From Terebella lapidaria (taxonomy: Eukaryota > Annelida > Polychaeta > Terebellida > Terebellidae), in NCBI GenBank assembly GCA_949152475.1, contig OX424564.1, forward strand, positions 28,456,165 to 28,520,164: a stretch of 64,000 bases of DNA, in the 5' to 3' direction. The first letter of the stretch is position 1, and each line of letters opens with the position of its first letter. Below, piece after piece: positions 22,730 through 34,600 of this stretch. The translations under genes were made by a program, and so were the position numbers. A model generated the notes under the pieces. It searched no databases and was not told where the DNA came from. It worked only from the letters and a program-made list of their open reading frames with translations.

Positions 22730-24905
22730 CACCTCAGAATTATCACAGCGCTTATAATTTTGATTTTACGCATTGTACGTGACATATGACCTTGATATTT
22801 ACCAATCAAGGTCATCTTTGTGGACTTCAATGTCACCATACTGTATGCTGAATGGAACTTTCTATATGTTCGTGATACAAACATATAATTCCTATTACCA
22901 AGTATTTTGTCTGTGGAGGCCAATCTACACAATTCAGGTCAGGCAAGACTTTGATATTTTGCCTTCAAGGTCGTCTAAGGTCATCAAGTTCAAGGTCACC
23001 AATAGATGTGTGCCATATATGTATGACTTCTTCTAAGCTCACAATATAATCCCAACCTCTAGGTGCAAGACGCCACGTGGCCTCAGTGGCCATGTTACAC
23101 ACCTCAGCGGCCACGTTACACATTCCATGTCACACAGTATCAGTCAAGGGTCAATGGTCAAGTTCAAGGTCATTACGTTTTCCATGTTCGACTTCCCATA
23201 TGCTCATAATGCAACCATAAGCTCCATCTGCAATAATTTCGTCTGTATCGGTAAATCTGGGCATTTTTTTTTCTTACCCAAAAACGACTGTTTTGACCTT
23301 TCATGGTCATCGAAGGTCGAATTCAAAGTCACCACACAAATCGTCATATATGACTTTCTATTTGAAAGTGCCAATAATATCTGAGCTCTATCTTCAGGCT
23401 TTCTAAGAGTACAGATCTAGCATCTCCAATTATGAAGGAAAAAAGTGCCGAAAATTCGTTTACAATTTTACAACGTCCACAAAGGGGGGAAATTTTTTTC
23501 GGCCTAGAAATGGCCCAAATGGAGAGTAATGCGATTTGGGGCAATATATTTTTTTCGCCGACCCATCAAAAATTCAAAATGGCCACCACAGGCAGACCGG
23601 CGATTCAAGGGCAACTAAACTTATGGCCGTCAAAGTCCAAAATTGAGCGTTTTTTCGTCAAAATCGGCTGACATTTTGAGAAAAATGCGAAAATCGAAAA
23701 ACTATAAAAGGGCTTTCCTGGAAATATTTTTAGGTATTTTTGTGCAAAATTTCATTCGACCATAAACTTTAAAGATGAAATTAACCCAAAGGCAAAAAAA
23801 GGTTATCGGAAAAATGTACACTGTTAAGCTCTCAAAGTTTGAAATGGTAATTTTTCGACAACACGTGCCCAAGGGGAACATTGTTTTCTATATGTTCACA
23901 ATTGATTCCTAAATTGTAAAGTCGATAAGGGGAAAAATTTTAGCCATTCCGGGCACTAACCTTGAAAATGAGTTTAAAGTTCAAGTCGAAGGTCATCAGA
24001 ATTTTTGACACGTATCATTTCCTATATGTCCACAATTGATTCCCAAGCTGTAAAGTCGATAATAAGCGAAAAATTAGCCATTTTGTGCTCTGACCTCGAA
24101 ACGAGGTCATTTGTCAAATTCAAGGTCTTGTCAATAATCTGCATACATCATTTCCCAAACGTTCATAATTGATTCCTGGGCTGAAAAGTCGATAATAAAC
24201 GAGGAATTGGACATTTTGTCCTGTGACCTAGAAAATCAGGTCAAAGGTCAAATTCAAGGTCATGACAATATTCAGTATATACCTTTTCATATATGTTCAC
24301 AATCGATTCCTAAGCTGTAAAGTGGATAATAAGCGAGTATTAGCCACTTTGTCCTGTGACCTTGAAAATTAGGACAAAGGTCAAATCCAAGTTCAAATTC
24401 AAGGTCGCAAGAATATTCAGCATTTATCATTTCCTATATGTACACAATTGATTCCTGATTATTAATCTAAATATTATTTGAGATATTCGGTAAAATGTTC
24501 CATTATAAAGCATAGGGAATTGGGAAAGTCCCATTTGGGCCGAGTTTGGGCCAAAATGGCTCACTTATAGTTATCAAGGGCAAAGAAACTTATACACATC
24601 TCACGGGTACATAATGAAGAATGCTATGCATATGATCATATTTTCAGGAAATGACCATCAAAATCCGAATTTGGCCATTTTTTGTCAAAGATGACCGCCA
24701 TTTTGGAAAAATTGCGAAAATCAAGTGACTGAAAATTACCTGCCTCTTACCTGAAATATTTTCAGGCATTTTGTGCAAAATTTCAGAAAGATTCGACCAT
24801 AGACTTTGAAGATAAATTTGTTTACAGACGGACGGACGGACGACGGACGAAACGCCATGGCAATAAGTTATCGGACCATAGCTCCGGTAACCTAAAAAAA
24901 CACCC
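22730..24905. repeat. GGTCA-rich satellite-bearing element, copy at 22.7-24.9 kb
   Basis: It consists of repeated blocks of about 120-130 bp carrying AAGGTCAAATTCAAGGTC, CACAATTGATTCCTAAGCTG and TAAAGTCGATAATAAGCGA, joined to a second type of block with TGGCCATTTT repeats. It ends at about 24894 with CGGACGGACGGACGACGGAC followed by CTCCGGTAACCT. A perfect DR1 motif (AGGTCAAAGGTCA) lies at 24238-24250. No protein is encoded. Confidence 0.8.
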
Positions 24906-25904
24906 TCGGACAAAAGTTGGAATTTTCCATCCACTTTTCTCCATCATGATGAGAGCTAACACAACTGTACTCCTGGAACAACGGGAGGTAAACCCCGAGA
25001 CACTTGCACTTTTAAATGGGGAGTCCTACGCGACGTTTCGTGTGATGATCTTGAATTTAACCTTTGATGACTGAAAAGTAAAAATCGCCATTTTGGTCTA
25101 AAAAGTACCATATTGCACACTTTTTTTTCTCGAAAACTGATCAGTTTGAGATTTGTTTTTCAGAATATGCTAATTCGGGTACTTGATATTGCATCCCAAA
25201 AGAGATCACATTAATTTCATCATAAGGCATGTGTTGGTTGTTATATAGCCCTTGAGCTACTTTTACCATAAACTATATTTCCATTTGTCACTTAAAATAC
25301 ATGCATACATTTTGTGAATGTTGACAAACAAAAAAGATCATGCACAACATTGATGCTTTCACAACCTTTTATTTGGCCTAATTTTGTACACACCACAATA
25401 TAATTATTATGTTTTCTCTACAGCCTTGATTTGCTTGATGTCCATCACATTAGATATCAATGTTTCTCAATTACTGAATGCTATTTGATTTCAAGATATA
25501 GCTGATCAATTGTTCCCATGAAACATTATTATAAGCATTTCTATAATGTAGCATAAAACTAAACAACTGGTAGAGAACAATTTGTAAATTGATAATTCAC
25601 ATAGCAGCCTCCAAAAATATGACAATATTCATATATTTACATATATGCATACAGTAAGGTTACATATTGAATCATCACCCTTGAGTCAACTTTATCAGGA
25701 CACCATTGCGAATTTTGACACCAAATGCCGCAGGGATCTCTTTCAGTGAAAATTTTTTTCATATGGAATATATTATTATTGGGAATAGCAAAGCCAAAAC
25801 ATTGGGGCAGAATATGATAAACATAATCAAACAAATGGATATTTTATGTAGTAGCACGTAACACACATATCATATTTTATCCCACATATATAGTTGAAAC
25901 ATTT
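24906..25904. other. No gene recognised
   Basis: AT-rich intergenic sequence between the GGTCA-rich repeat and the downstream flank of gene B. It possibly includes gene B's 3' UTR. Confidence 0.4.
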
Positions 25905-26150
25905 CAGTGAAGAACATAATTATGGAGCTGAATGAAACAAATTCCAGAAGAAGTAAATCTGGGTTGGGGCTGGTGAGAATAATATGGTTGTTGCGTGGAG
26001 AACAGAAACAAATGCAGTTATTGTGTCAGTTCCATAGTCGTGTTCTGTCATGTGTACTGGATCCATCACGGACTTTCACATTCAGGATAAACGAGGTTGC
26101 AGGTTCTGCAATAATTATAATATTATTATTTTTATGATCAATATTATTAG
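25905..26150. repeat. Inverted counterpart of the gene A 3' flank
   Basis: The reverse complement aligns with 16740-16990, including the degraded AAT microsatellite and the CATCCAGCTCC block. Similarity stops near 25905, giving the boundary of the inverted duplication. Confidence 0.75.
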
Positions 26151-26249
26151 TAATAGATTTAGTTGAAGTAGTGTGAATAGTAGTTGTCGTAGTTGTTCTC
26201 TTATTTTGGGGGGAAAAATCTTAACAAACAATTGGTAATGAATGTTAAC

Positions 26250-29200
26250 TCACAGTGCTGGAAAGGGTACTGGAAGAAGAGAAAAGTAAAAAAAAACATA
26301 TCACAAGGAATATTTTTTTTATTAATCTCGAACATGTTTTTTTTTTCATTTTAGTGTGCACATAGTGCGATTTCACATAAACATAATATGTATTGTTTTC
26401 GAAGAAATACCAGTGCAGATATGTGAACAGTATATATCATATATCGAACTAATTTCGTTGTGTTATATGCCTAAGAAAATTCTCACATGGCATGTAACAA
26501 GCAGAAATCATGTTGTTCCAGCAGCAGTGAAGGGCATCGCAATCCGTTTCCGAGAGGACGAACCCATTGCTAGGATGCCAACAAATCTCCCTCTCAGCGA
26601 TAGGAACGGCACAGATATCTCCAGCTTTAATGCAAATGAAATAACATAAGTGTTATCCAGCGTATACAAACAAGAAACTTCCACATGTGAATGGTTTTAC
26701 TGAACGAGAAAAAGCTGTACATTGCTCATCATGAGGAAGTATTTCCTGATGTTGGATATTATTAACTCACATGGACACTTGGTTGTGCAACAGTCTCTAG
26801 TAACTTGTGTGACAGTACCGGAACCCGAGGGACACTCCCAAGACTCTGTCATCTCACCGATCCCACATGTCTGACCAGGCTCATAGGTGCACGGAGTCAG
26901 AATCGTGACTGTACAACCAGGCGGTGCCGCATTGCAAACATCCCCTGTGTGGCGGAACATACTATTATAAGTATTTCTGTTTTGTACATATCTATCATCA
27001 CAAAAATTTCTTTATCAGAAAAAAAAAACATGCGCTGACTTGAGCGAAAATTTCAACGGATGGCAAATAAAACCGAAGTTATAACCAATGTTTTTGATAA
27101 TGGAAACGCGAAGAGACTTGCAGGCAAGTTTTTTCTTCGATCTGAGAGGCAGGGAGAGAGACGGCGAGATGGGGAGACAGATATATTGGTACTCGTTCAT
27201 AGTATGACAACTTGGAGCGTTGTGGTATAACATCATGACTGGTGGTTCAGAATTAGATGAAAGTTTTCTCTTTTTTGCATGTAATCATCATCGTATGGCC
27301 CTGAGGTCGAATATCCTGTCCATTCATATTCACGGTCATTTGTAAGCGAGATGCACTGGCACACACTCATTAGCGTCCTGTGAGGACCATCTGGGTCACT
27401 GATAAATCGCGTCAGATTTCAAAAATTCGTACAGATGTCTACTTCTCATGCCGTTAGTGTCAATTTTGGGAAAGGTAGTAAAGCTCACCTTCAATTCAGG
27501 AGACGATACTTTCCTCGCAGTATTTTGTAATATATTATAGAACAAACACAGCTCAGACAAATTTGTCTGGGTTACAAATATGGCTGCTATGTTATACTAT
27601 CCAATTGGATCTAATAACTAATCTTCAAGATCAGATCTGCTGTCATGGGTGTATACAAGTGAGGACTCACGTTTTTCCCAGCATTGTGAACTGACTTCAT
27701 CCCAACAGCAGCCCATCCAGACACATGCTGCTTCACCGATATCGCTTGCACCACATAACGGTACGCTCGCTCCTGTCAAGTCACAGGGGTCCTCTGTGGG
27801 GCGTAAAATTGAAAAAATGGGTGTACGCATAAACATTTGGCCCTGGCTTCACAATATCAAAAGATGGTGCAAACATCTTAACTATTTTATTATCTTATAG
27901 TGATAGTGATAGTTTATTCACAATTCACATTATAATACATATCAATAAGTAAAAACATCAGATATATAGATAGACATCGAGAATCATTAGGTCAGATGGC
28001 CTTACAGATAAGGATTAGATAACGAATTAGTATGTGAATCGTGGGACCAGTGTAGTAATATATTACTGTCTTCCCACTGGCCCCTGAGAAAAAAGGAAAA
28101 TATGCCTTGATAAATCTTGCAGTTTGCGTGTGCGCCCGGCAGGATGACGATGCATGGGAGGAGGCCATTGTCAAAATAATTGCATGTTCATAAAAATACT
28201 ATGAGGTACAGATCGGCCGGACGAACAGGTCGCCGAAACGAGTTCTTTTAGTGAATATTTCCACTCATGAGTGAGTGGTATTAGGGAATTCGACACTGAT
28301 ATGTAGTTGCTCATATACAATGTGTGGAAAAGGATTTTTTAAAAAAGAATAGTTTTGTATATCCACATTGAAACAGCATATATGGAGGAAAACCAATATC
28401 CCATGCATTATTCAAAAACTGGCCAGAGCTGTGAGTTGATAGGCAGCAATAGCTTTCATCATTGAGTGAGCGGTATCAAGAGGATAGATACTCTATATGC
28501 CCAGCAGTGGAGTTTGTATGCTCAGCGCCGCGAGCAATCAGAACACCCGGATCTTGAACACGTAACTTGTGCCAGATATGTGTTTATCATTATTGATTTC
28601 AATGTTTTCTTTACGGCCGGTTTACGTTCTATAGATCTACTACTTGATTGGACTGCCCATTTGTTCCATATAACGGGGAAGTGAAAGACTGGAAGATTGC
28701 GTGATAATTGCCTATTTGTTACTGGTATATACATAAATTCGGATTGTCTCGTAGTATAAGTGTTCTGAATATTTCGGCTAAGGTTGAACATTGTAGAAAA
28801 TGACTCCGGGAGATGGCCCGATATTTGATCAAATACGAATAATACAATCTGATATTCATATAAATCAGATACTTTTAGAATACAATTACGTTTGAACAGT
28901 GGATCGGTGTGACTGTTGTATTTTGATTTAGTTATGATCCTGGTTGCCCGTTTTTGAAGTATCTCTGTACGTGAGAAATATGATCTGGGCGCATTACCCC
29001 ATGCAGGTAGGCCGTACGACAGGTGTGAATGCACTAATGAGAAATAAAGTGTTTGGAGACAATTTCGAGGAAGGACATGTTTTGCTTGATTGATTACAAA
29101 CAATCACGCGATATTTTCTTATTAATATTCAATATATGTTGTTGCCAAGATAGAAATTCGTCGATATAAATACCCAGGAATTTAGCCGATTTTTCCTCGC

Positions 29201-32200
29201 AGTCGTTTCCTATACGGTTCAATACAGTATTACCGATTGATATTGCATGTTCACTCATGTGCCCCCTCCATTTGCTTTGGACGAATTACGATATATTTGG
29301 TTTTATTGGCATTGAGTGAGAGTTTATTAGAGCAGAACCATTGGTATAAGCCATTTAATTCACCGTTTATTGTTGAGTGCAGGGTAAATAGGTCTCGGTG
29401 GGAGGAAAACAGTGTCGTGTCATCGGCAAAGGACAAAATGTTTGCATTAGATGATTTGCCTATGTCGTTCACATAGATAAGATACAAGATAGGCCCTAAG
29501 ATAGACCCCTTGGGGACACCACAGCGTATGTCGGCGAGGGTGTTTCGAGGGTTATTTCGAGGGTGTTTCGGGGTGAAGTACCGCAATAATCCCCTCTTCT
29601 CGTCACCCAGGGGTTTATTCAGTGATGCGTGCAGCTTAAAGCAAACTAATCCCACAAGAGCGATTTCCAGTCGACACTCCACAGAGATTTAGGCCAAACA
29701 AAATTATAAACCAGTTTATAGTGTCTAACTGATTTACCACTATTACTGTTCATTGTATTACAATCTCCGTGTGTGACTTATGCAAGGATTTTTGTTTCAT
29801 CGGGTCTCAGTAGCTCAATGGTCCAGTGTTCACCTCACACATGTTTTTGGCAAGAACTTGTAGTGTGTCACCGTCGAGATTTGAGTCGTTTGTTATAATT
29901 CGGATTCAAATTAGAAGAATTTGATATGCGAAAGCATGTTTATATTTATATATGAAACGAATCATGTTCTATACACGTCGGGAGGAGTAGTCTGTTTTAT
30001 ATTCACATAATGTTTCATTGGAAGTACAGACAGCTATATGCTATTCCTACGATAAATGTTGTATATCAGAGCAGTAAATGTCATTCGAATTAAAAAGCGC
30101 CGATCAGCGTGTTTTTGATCCTTTTTTAGGGGGGGGGGACTTTTGGGGATCACTGATTTCTTTGGTCTCACGTTACATATGTATAGGCCTACTGACGAAT
30201 GGATATCGATATAGACAAATCCATATTTTAGGAGTGATTCATGAATGATACTTACAAAATCAGTGTCATGAACGGTCAAATTCGATGAGTGATAAACCTA
30301 TAGGCCTAATGATAGCCCTGTTAAAACCACAGACACATAACTTTAATGACCGCAGTGTCATTGATTTTGCTCCAGGTTACACTTTTCACACACAAATCAT
30401 GAAACTGGCCGATTGCTTACTAGCCAAACACTGACGATATTACCTAAGGAGGATGCCTGTGGCATTTTGTTACAATTCACCCATTATAACAGAACCCGGC
30501 TATACAATGGATCCGAAAGTCTAAGACTGAGAAACACGAGAGTCGTACAATCATGAAAATAGAAATGTCGTAAGAAATGTGTTTATCACGGGCGGTCTAT
30601 AATCGATGTCTTCTAAACGCTGGTACGCTGGTATACTGGTACAAGCATTATGAGGCTCATTGAGGCATACACGAAATGAGCAGTATTGTTGAGTTAATGC
30701 ACCTTGCAATGCTTGTACCAGCATACCAGTGCACCAGCGTTTAGAAGACATCGGTCTATAATAGTGAATCCCCTGTCTTTACTTTATAGACAAGTATCTC
30801 AAAATCACACCAGAAGGTTTATTCTGGTGAAATCGACAAATTATACCAACAAACTTAAATACATATGTCACCAACTCGTGTTACATTGGTGAAACACATG
30901 AAAGTAACTGGTTGCAATGGAACTGATGTTGACCAATATACAATCACCAACCATATTTCACCATTGTCATGTTAATTTTCGCACTCCATTATTTTTCCCC
31001 TGCAAATTAATTTAGCGTGTTTCGCCCAATATTAATAAAGTATTCTGATGTTGCACGATTTCTGAATGTCTGATGTTATTTGTGCATACAAAGATGAGAG
31101 TGACTGAAAGAGCAAATAACAGATACCTTAGGTGAAATATATCATATTTTAGCAATAAAATTTACAAAAGGTGATATGTTCAGGGTTGTCTAAGCCTGTA
31201 GGGCCCAATCTGTTAATACTACTCACCCATTTGATGTATACCATATTTAATCAATCTGGCACATTTTTAATCTTCATTGAATTTAGAAGAAAAAGTAAGC
31301 TGCGCTACATGCGCCCAAGTATCAAATCCTGCGCCTTCCTCTATATTCAATAAGGATTGAAAAGGTGCGAGACGGATTAAATGGTATGTTTTCATTGGAC
31401 GAGTAGTATTAAGGAATAATGTACGGTATTTGGGCCGACTTTAGTATGCTTCCCATGAACACTGCGCGACAACGGGAAACATCTCATTTAATCCGTCTGA
31501 CACCCTTTTAATCCTGATTAGAGATAAAAGAAAATTCAGTATAGCATACCTCTGCTAGAGTTCGGTTCTATTTTGTGTGGCCTAACAGGCGCTGATTAAT
31601 GAATCTGAGTTATATTCGCCACGCTTCAATGCGCAAAAACCCCTACTCACTTGACCGCGGTACTTCACCCCGAAGTACCCCCGAAACACCCTCGAAATAA
31701 CCCCGACACGAAAAAAGTCTATTGAGTTCGATTTGTTAAATAACTGCGAAACCAGTCATTGGCCACCCCGCGAATTCCATATATGTATAATTTTTTCAGC
31801 AGTATTTCATGATCAATGACGTCGAATGCTTCTGACAGGTCACAGAAAACAGCTAGTGTATATTCAGGATTGTCAAGTTGTAGTCCTGTGTGTCTACGAA
31901 AGCTTGAATTTGTCACAATTTGACACATTTTTTGTGTTGTTCAAAACGTCTTGAAAAAGATAAGTTGTTTTCTGGATTCCTAATCACGGATATTGCAAGT
32001 TATACCCTAGAAGATGTGCATAGCATTATATGGATACATCACTTCAAAACAAAAAGTAATTGGTTCACTATATCGGCGAATATTGATGACTGAATGAATA
32101 AGTGTCTATAGCTATGTTTGGAACGTCGAAAAAGACGATGATTGAGATAAAAATAAATCTGAAGTGCTTGGAAAATAATTGGTATGCAACCAGTATCCTT

Positions 32201-34424
32201 TGAAGTCAATAGTTCAACCAATATTTTTGTGTGTGGAACTATGTATTTAAACATCACTGTTATTTGCACATATTCTTTTTCAGATCAATTAACATTACAA
32301 ATTGAATAAATATTTCATGGCCATAGTCGAATGCGACTCTCATGATATTCACATTGCACAATGATGAAGTCCCCCCCCCCTCCGACATCATTATCTTCGT
32401 CGTCATATGTTGTCTCGGGCGTGTTTGAACAGTTAGAATCCGTACAGTTACAGGTAAACCTCATGCTATGGCAGTTACTTTGGCATTTGCATCTAATGAT
32501 AACCAGCAAGTTTTCACGCCCAAAAAGAAAGTCTGTTTTAAGAGAGATTAACCCCTGCCAAGTGTCTTTCCATCACCATACCATTGCTTCAGAAGGGGTC
32601 AATTCTGTGATTCTTTCCATCCTTGGACCTGCAGGTAGGCTTTCGATCTGTGGTATTTACTGATGATGATAGCGGTTGATACGCAGCTGAAGACACGTGT
32701 GCAAAGGTACGCTGTATGCTGTAACTCTTGCTAGTGGATGTGGTTAAGGGTAACTAGCTTCACCGTTGCAGCCAAGAGAGGCTGCCAACTATCCATCGAC
32801 TGACCTGTGCTGGGCAAGAAGACTTGTGGATTATCTCCAATGGTGGAAACACCAACTTTGTGTGATCATGAACTATAAACCTGGGAAAACATAATCGTGG
32901 GTTTGTTCTGAACCCAAACTTGTCAAATTTATCACAGACCCGTGGTCTGACACCCCTAAGTCAACCAATCGTGGTATTCAAAGATTCCCGAGGCTGCTGC
33001 AGAGAAACCATTTATTGAGGTAACCGATGTAGTAAAACACCACGCTGGTTCGCAAGATTTCTTGCACCAACATGGTGAATACCAATACCCAAGGGGAAGT
33101 AGATAGACAGAATGGTATAGCACAAACTGCCAAACCCAACCCATGTATGCAAACCTGTTGGTGAGATACCGGTGGGATGTGTTTTGGAATATGAAATAAA
33201 GCACCTGTTAGATCCAGCAACGCTGCCTAAGCATTCACCGCTAGATCGATCTGTACGAAATCGGCAGTCTCCATTGTGAGTTTCACTATCAACTCAACTA
33301 GATGGCCAATCGCGGATCGCAGTTCCACATCTATCACCTCAGACAAGACTCAGCCGGAGTTGTATTGGTATTGAAGCTGTTCCCGTACTTACTGGTCCAT
33401 ACTGCAGCCAATCCTGGGTGGTTTTGATCAGCACTGGTGGCCAAATGCAGTGCTGATTATTGCCTACCTGCGCCATTGGCACGAACACCGATCAATGCAT
33501 GACATATGATGGAGGGCTTCCTTAGACGGCTTGTCCACAAAATCCCCACTGAGAAGGCTCGTACGGCTTGGTGAGCTTGCCACTCGGCATTATCTCTCTT
33601 ATTCTTTGGTGCCTCCTTTCGCCCACACTTGAACGCCTGATGCAAATCCATGCTCAAAGGCAGTTGCTGGTATGTAGAAACATGGGGCTTCGGGATCACA
33701 CAGGACACGGGTCCACAGAGCTACTAGAGTAGACGTGGGGGAAAGGAATGGAGGGGATCTGTATGAATAAACCATGAGCCCTGCGAAAAAAAATGTATCA
33801 CTCGACGAATCAACTGAAAACAGGTACATTCTCGAAACTTCTCATCACTGTGTGGATAAAACAGGCCAGTTCATATTGAGATATATTTTGTGAATTGTAT
33901 ATCTTGATGTAACACTTTGTTTATTGGTTGTTGTTTTTTTTTCCAAGCTAGTCAAGTGTTTTGTTGTAATAAAATTTCAAAGTTGCGAATTCCTCATCTG
34001 TGTGTTCTTCAATTCTAGTAATCGCAGAACGTAACAGTATAGACACCTTATTTATTCAGTTATCATCATTTTCCTGAGATTTAGTGAAATATTAAATGTT
34101 TGGTGATAATGGCACTAATTTGCATGAATTCCATATTTCCCCCACCTGGATTCCCCAAGACTTTTTATCAGTCATAGAGGACATTTTAGTGAAAACATAA
34201 ATTGTTTTATAGTTTTATATTTACTTGGTACTTGGCTCCGTGGTATGAACGACTTATTTAAATATTTAATTTAAATTTCCCCCATTGTTCACATAGTGAG
34301 CTTCTTTTGCTATATCTGCTCTGATTACTGCTCTCCACGTCATATACATATTGGAAAACTTACCTGCGCAAAAAATCAGTGGAGCAAAAGCCAGTATACT
34401 GATACAGAATGCAGTTACAACCAT
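26250..34424 (-). CDS. Secreted trefoil / TSR-like / trefoil protein, gene B
   Basis: Five exons on the minus strand: 34424-34364, 27793-27671, 26944-26771, 26624-26487 and 26269-26250, giving 171 residues and ending in TGA. Lengths equal those of gene A exon by exon, and all splice sites are GT-AG with good donors (GTAAGT, GTGAGT, GTGAGT, GTGAGA). The signal peptide core is [13 protein letters not shown]. Trefoil 1 (residues 21-61) has the six standard cysteines without the extra one of gene A. The TSR-like module (62-119) keeps all eight Cys. Trefoil 2 (120-165) keeps all six Cys but is the most diverged part. By hand, identity to A is 15/20, 29/41, 46/58 and 28/46 for exons 1 to 4. Intron 1 is 6.57 kb, full of transposons; the others are 726, 146 and 217 nt. 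There are no stops or frameshifts, so it is probably functional. Confidence 0.85.
30604..30753. mobile_element. Fold-back MITE (150 bp) with 9-bp target duplication
   Basis: Arms of about 46 bp (30604-30648 and 30706-30753) start CGATGTCTTCTAAACGCTGG and end with its complement. GTCTATAAT lies directly outside both ends (30595-30603 and 30754-30762). A 9-bp duplication with long inverted repeats fits Mutator-like MITEs. It has no coding capacity. Confidence 0.8.
31247..31522. repeat. Nested MITE copy flanked by direct repeats
   Basis: A second, diverged copy of the 125-bp MITE lies at 31312-31436. On both sides (about 31247-31290 and 31478-31522) is a TTTAATC...AATCTGGCAC/GTCTGACACCC...TTTTTAATC segment in direct orientation. 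This segment is partly complementary to the interior of the MITE, so the locus can fold extensively. Confidence 0.6.
31931..34363. other. 5' part of intron 1 of gene B, no gene recognised
   Basis: AT-rich intronic sequence. Plus-strand (32361-32663) and minus-strand frames (33204-32956, 33708-33457) have no recognisable domain. The region 32880-33720 has higher GC and may be a decayed retroelement, but no motif supports this. Confidence 0.35.
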
Positions 34425-34600
34425 CTTGCCAGTTCGTGACCACAAAATGTACTGAAGAGTTGCCGATGAGTTCGTCTGTGCCTCACAATAATTAAATGAT
34501 CATTATTGAAGCAGGTGTTTACACGTTCAAAGATATGTTTCGTCAAAATAATTATTTGGAAACAAATATTTCTGGAGAGGATTCTGTAATGAGTACATAA
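34425..34600 (-). promoter_or_regulatory. Conserved proximal promoter/5' UTR of trefoil gene B
   Basis: Read on the minus strand, it shares TTTTGACGAAACATATC followed by AACGTGT, plus CTCATTACA and CCTCTCCA, with the region before gene A in the same order and spacing. The similarity fades near 34600-34660, so the duplicated unit probably begins there. Confidence 0.5.

Larger units (their letters stand above)
29549..31703. mobile_element. 2.15-kb element with long inverted ends, inserted in the LINE reverse transcriptase
   Basis: The left end at 29549-29584 (GGGTTATTTCGAGGGTGTTT, then GAAGTACCGC) is complementary to the right end at 31657-31703. The LINE RT reading resumes on either side between motifs A and B, which shows an insertion. 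The interior has no transposase that I recognise but contains a fold-back MITE (30604-30753) and a copy of the 125-bp MITE (31312-31436). I could not fix a target duplication. Confidence 0.65.
27897..31930 (-). mobile_element. Non-LTR retrotransposon (LINE), 5'-truncated, inside intron 1 of gene B
   Basis: On the minus strand, RT motif A appears as [19 protein letters not shown] (31928-31719). After an insertion come the motif B region [21 protein letters not shown] (29545-29480) and motif C FADDT near 29420. The C-terminal region follows (29103-28522) with [16 protein letters not shown] and ends at a stop at 28522. The 3' UTR of about 620 nt ends with AATAAAC and a short (TATCAC)n tail near 27897-27920. 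Tandem-repeat tails of this kind occur in CR1/L2/Jockey-like LINEs. The element is truncated near 31930 and split by the element at 29549-31703. It has shifts between the blocks and is dead. Confidence 0.8.

Noticed and set aside
26356..26649. Plus-strand open frame over gene B exon 4
   Set aside because: It is the antisense of the trefoil exon at 26624-26487, which has splice sites and conserved cysteines on the minus strand.
29805..29895. tRNA-like or SINE head (TAGCTCAATGG resembling an A box)
   Set aside because: No good B box follows and no cloverleaf could be drawn; a single 11-base match is too weak.
32956..33708. Retroelement gag or pol in intron 1 of gene B
   Set aside because: GC content is raised and frames are open on both strands, but no RT, integrase or zinc-knuckle motif could be found.
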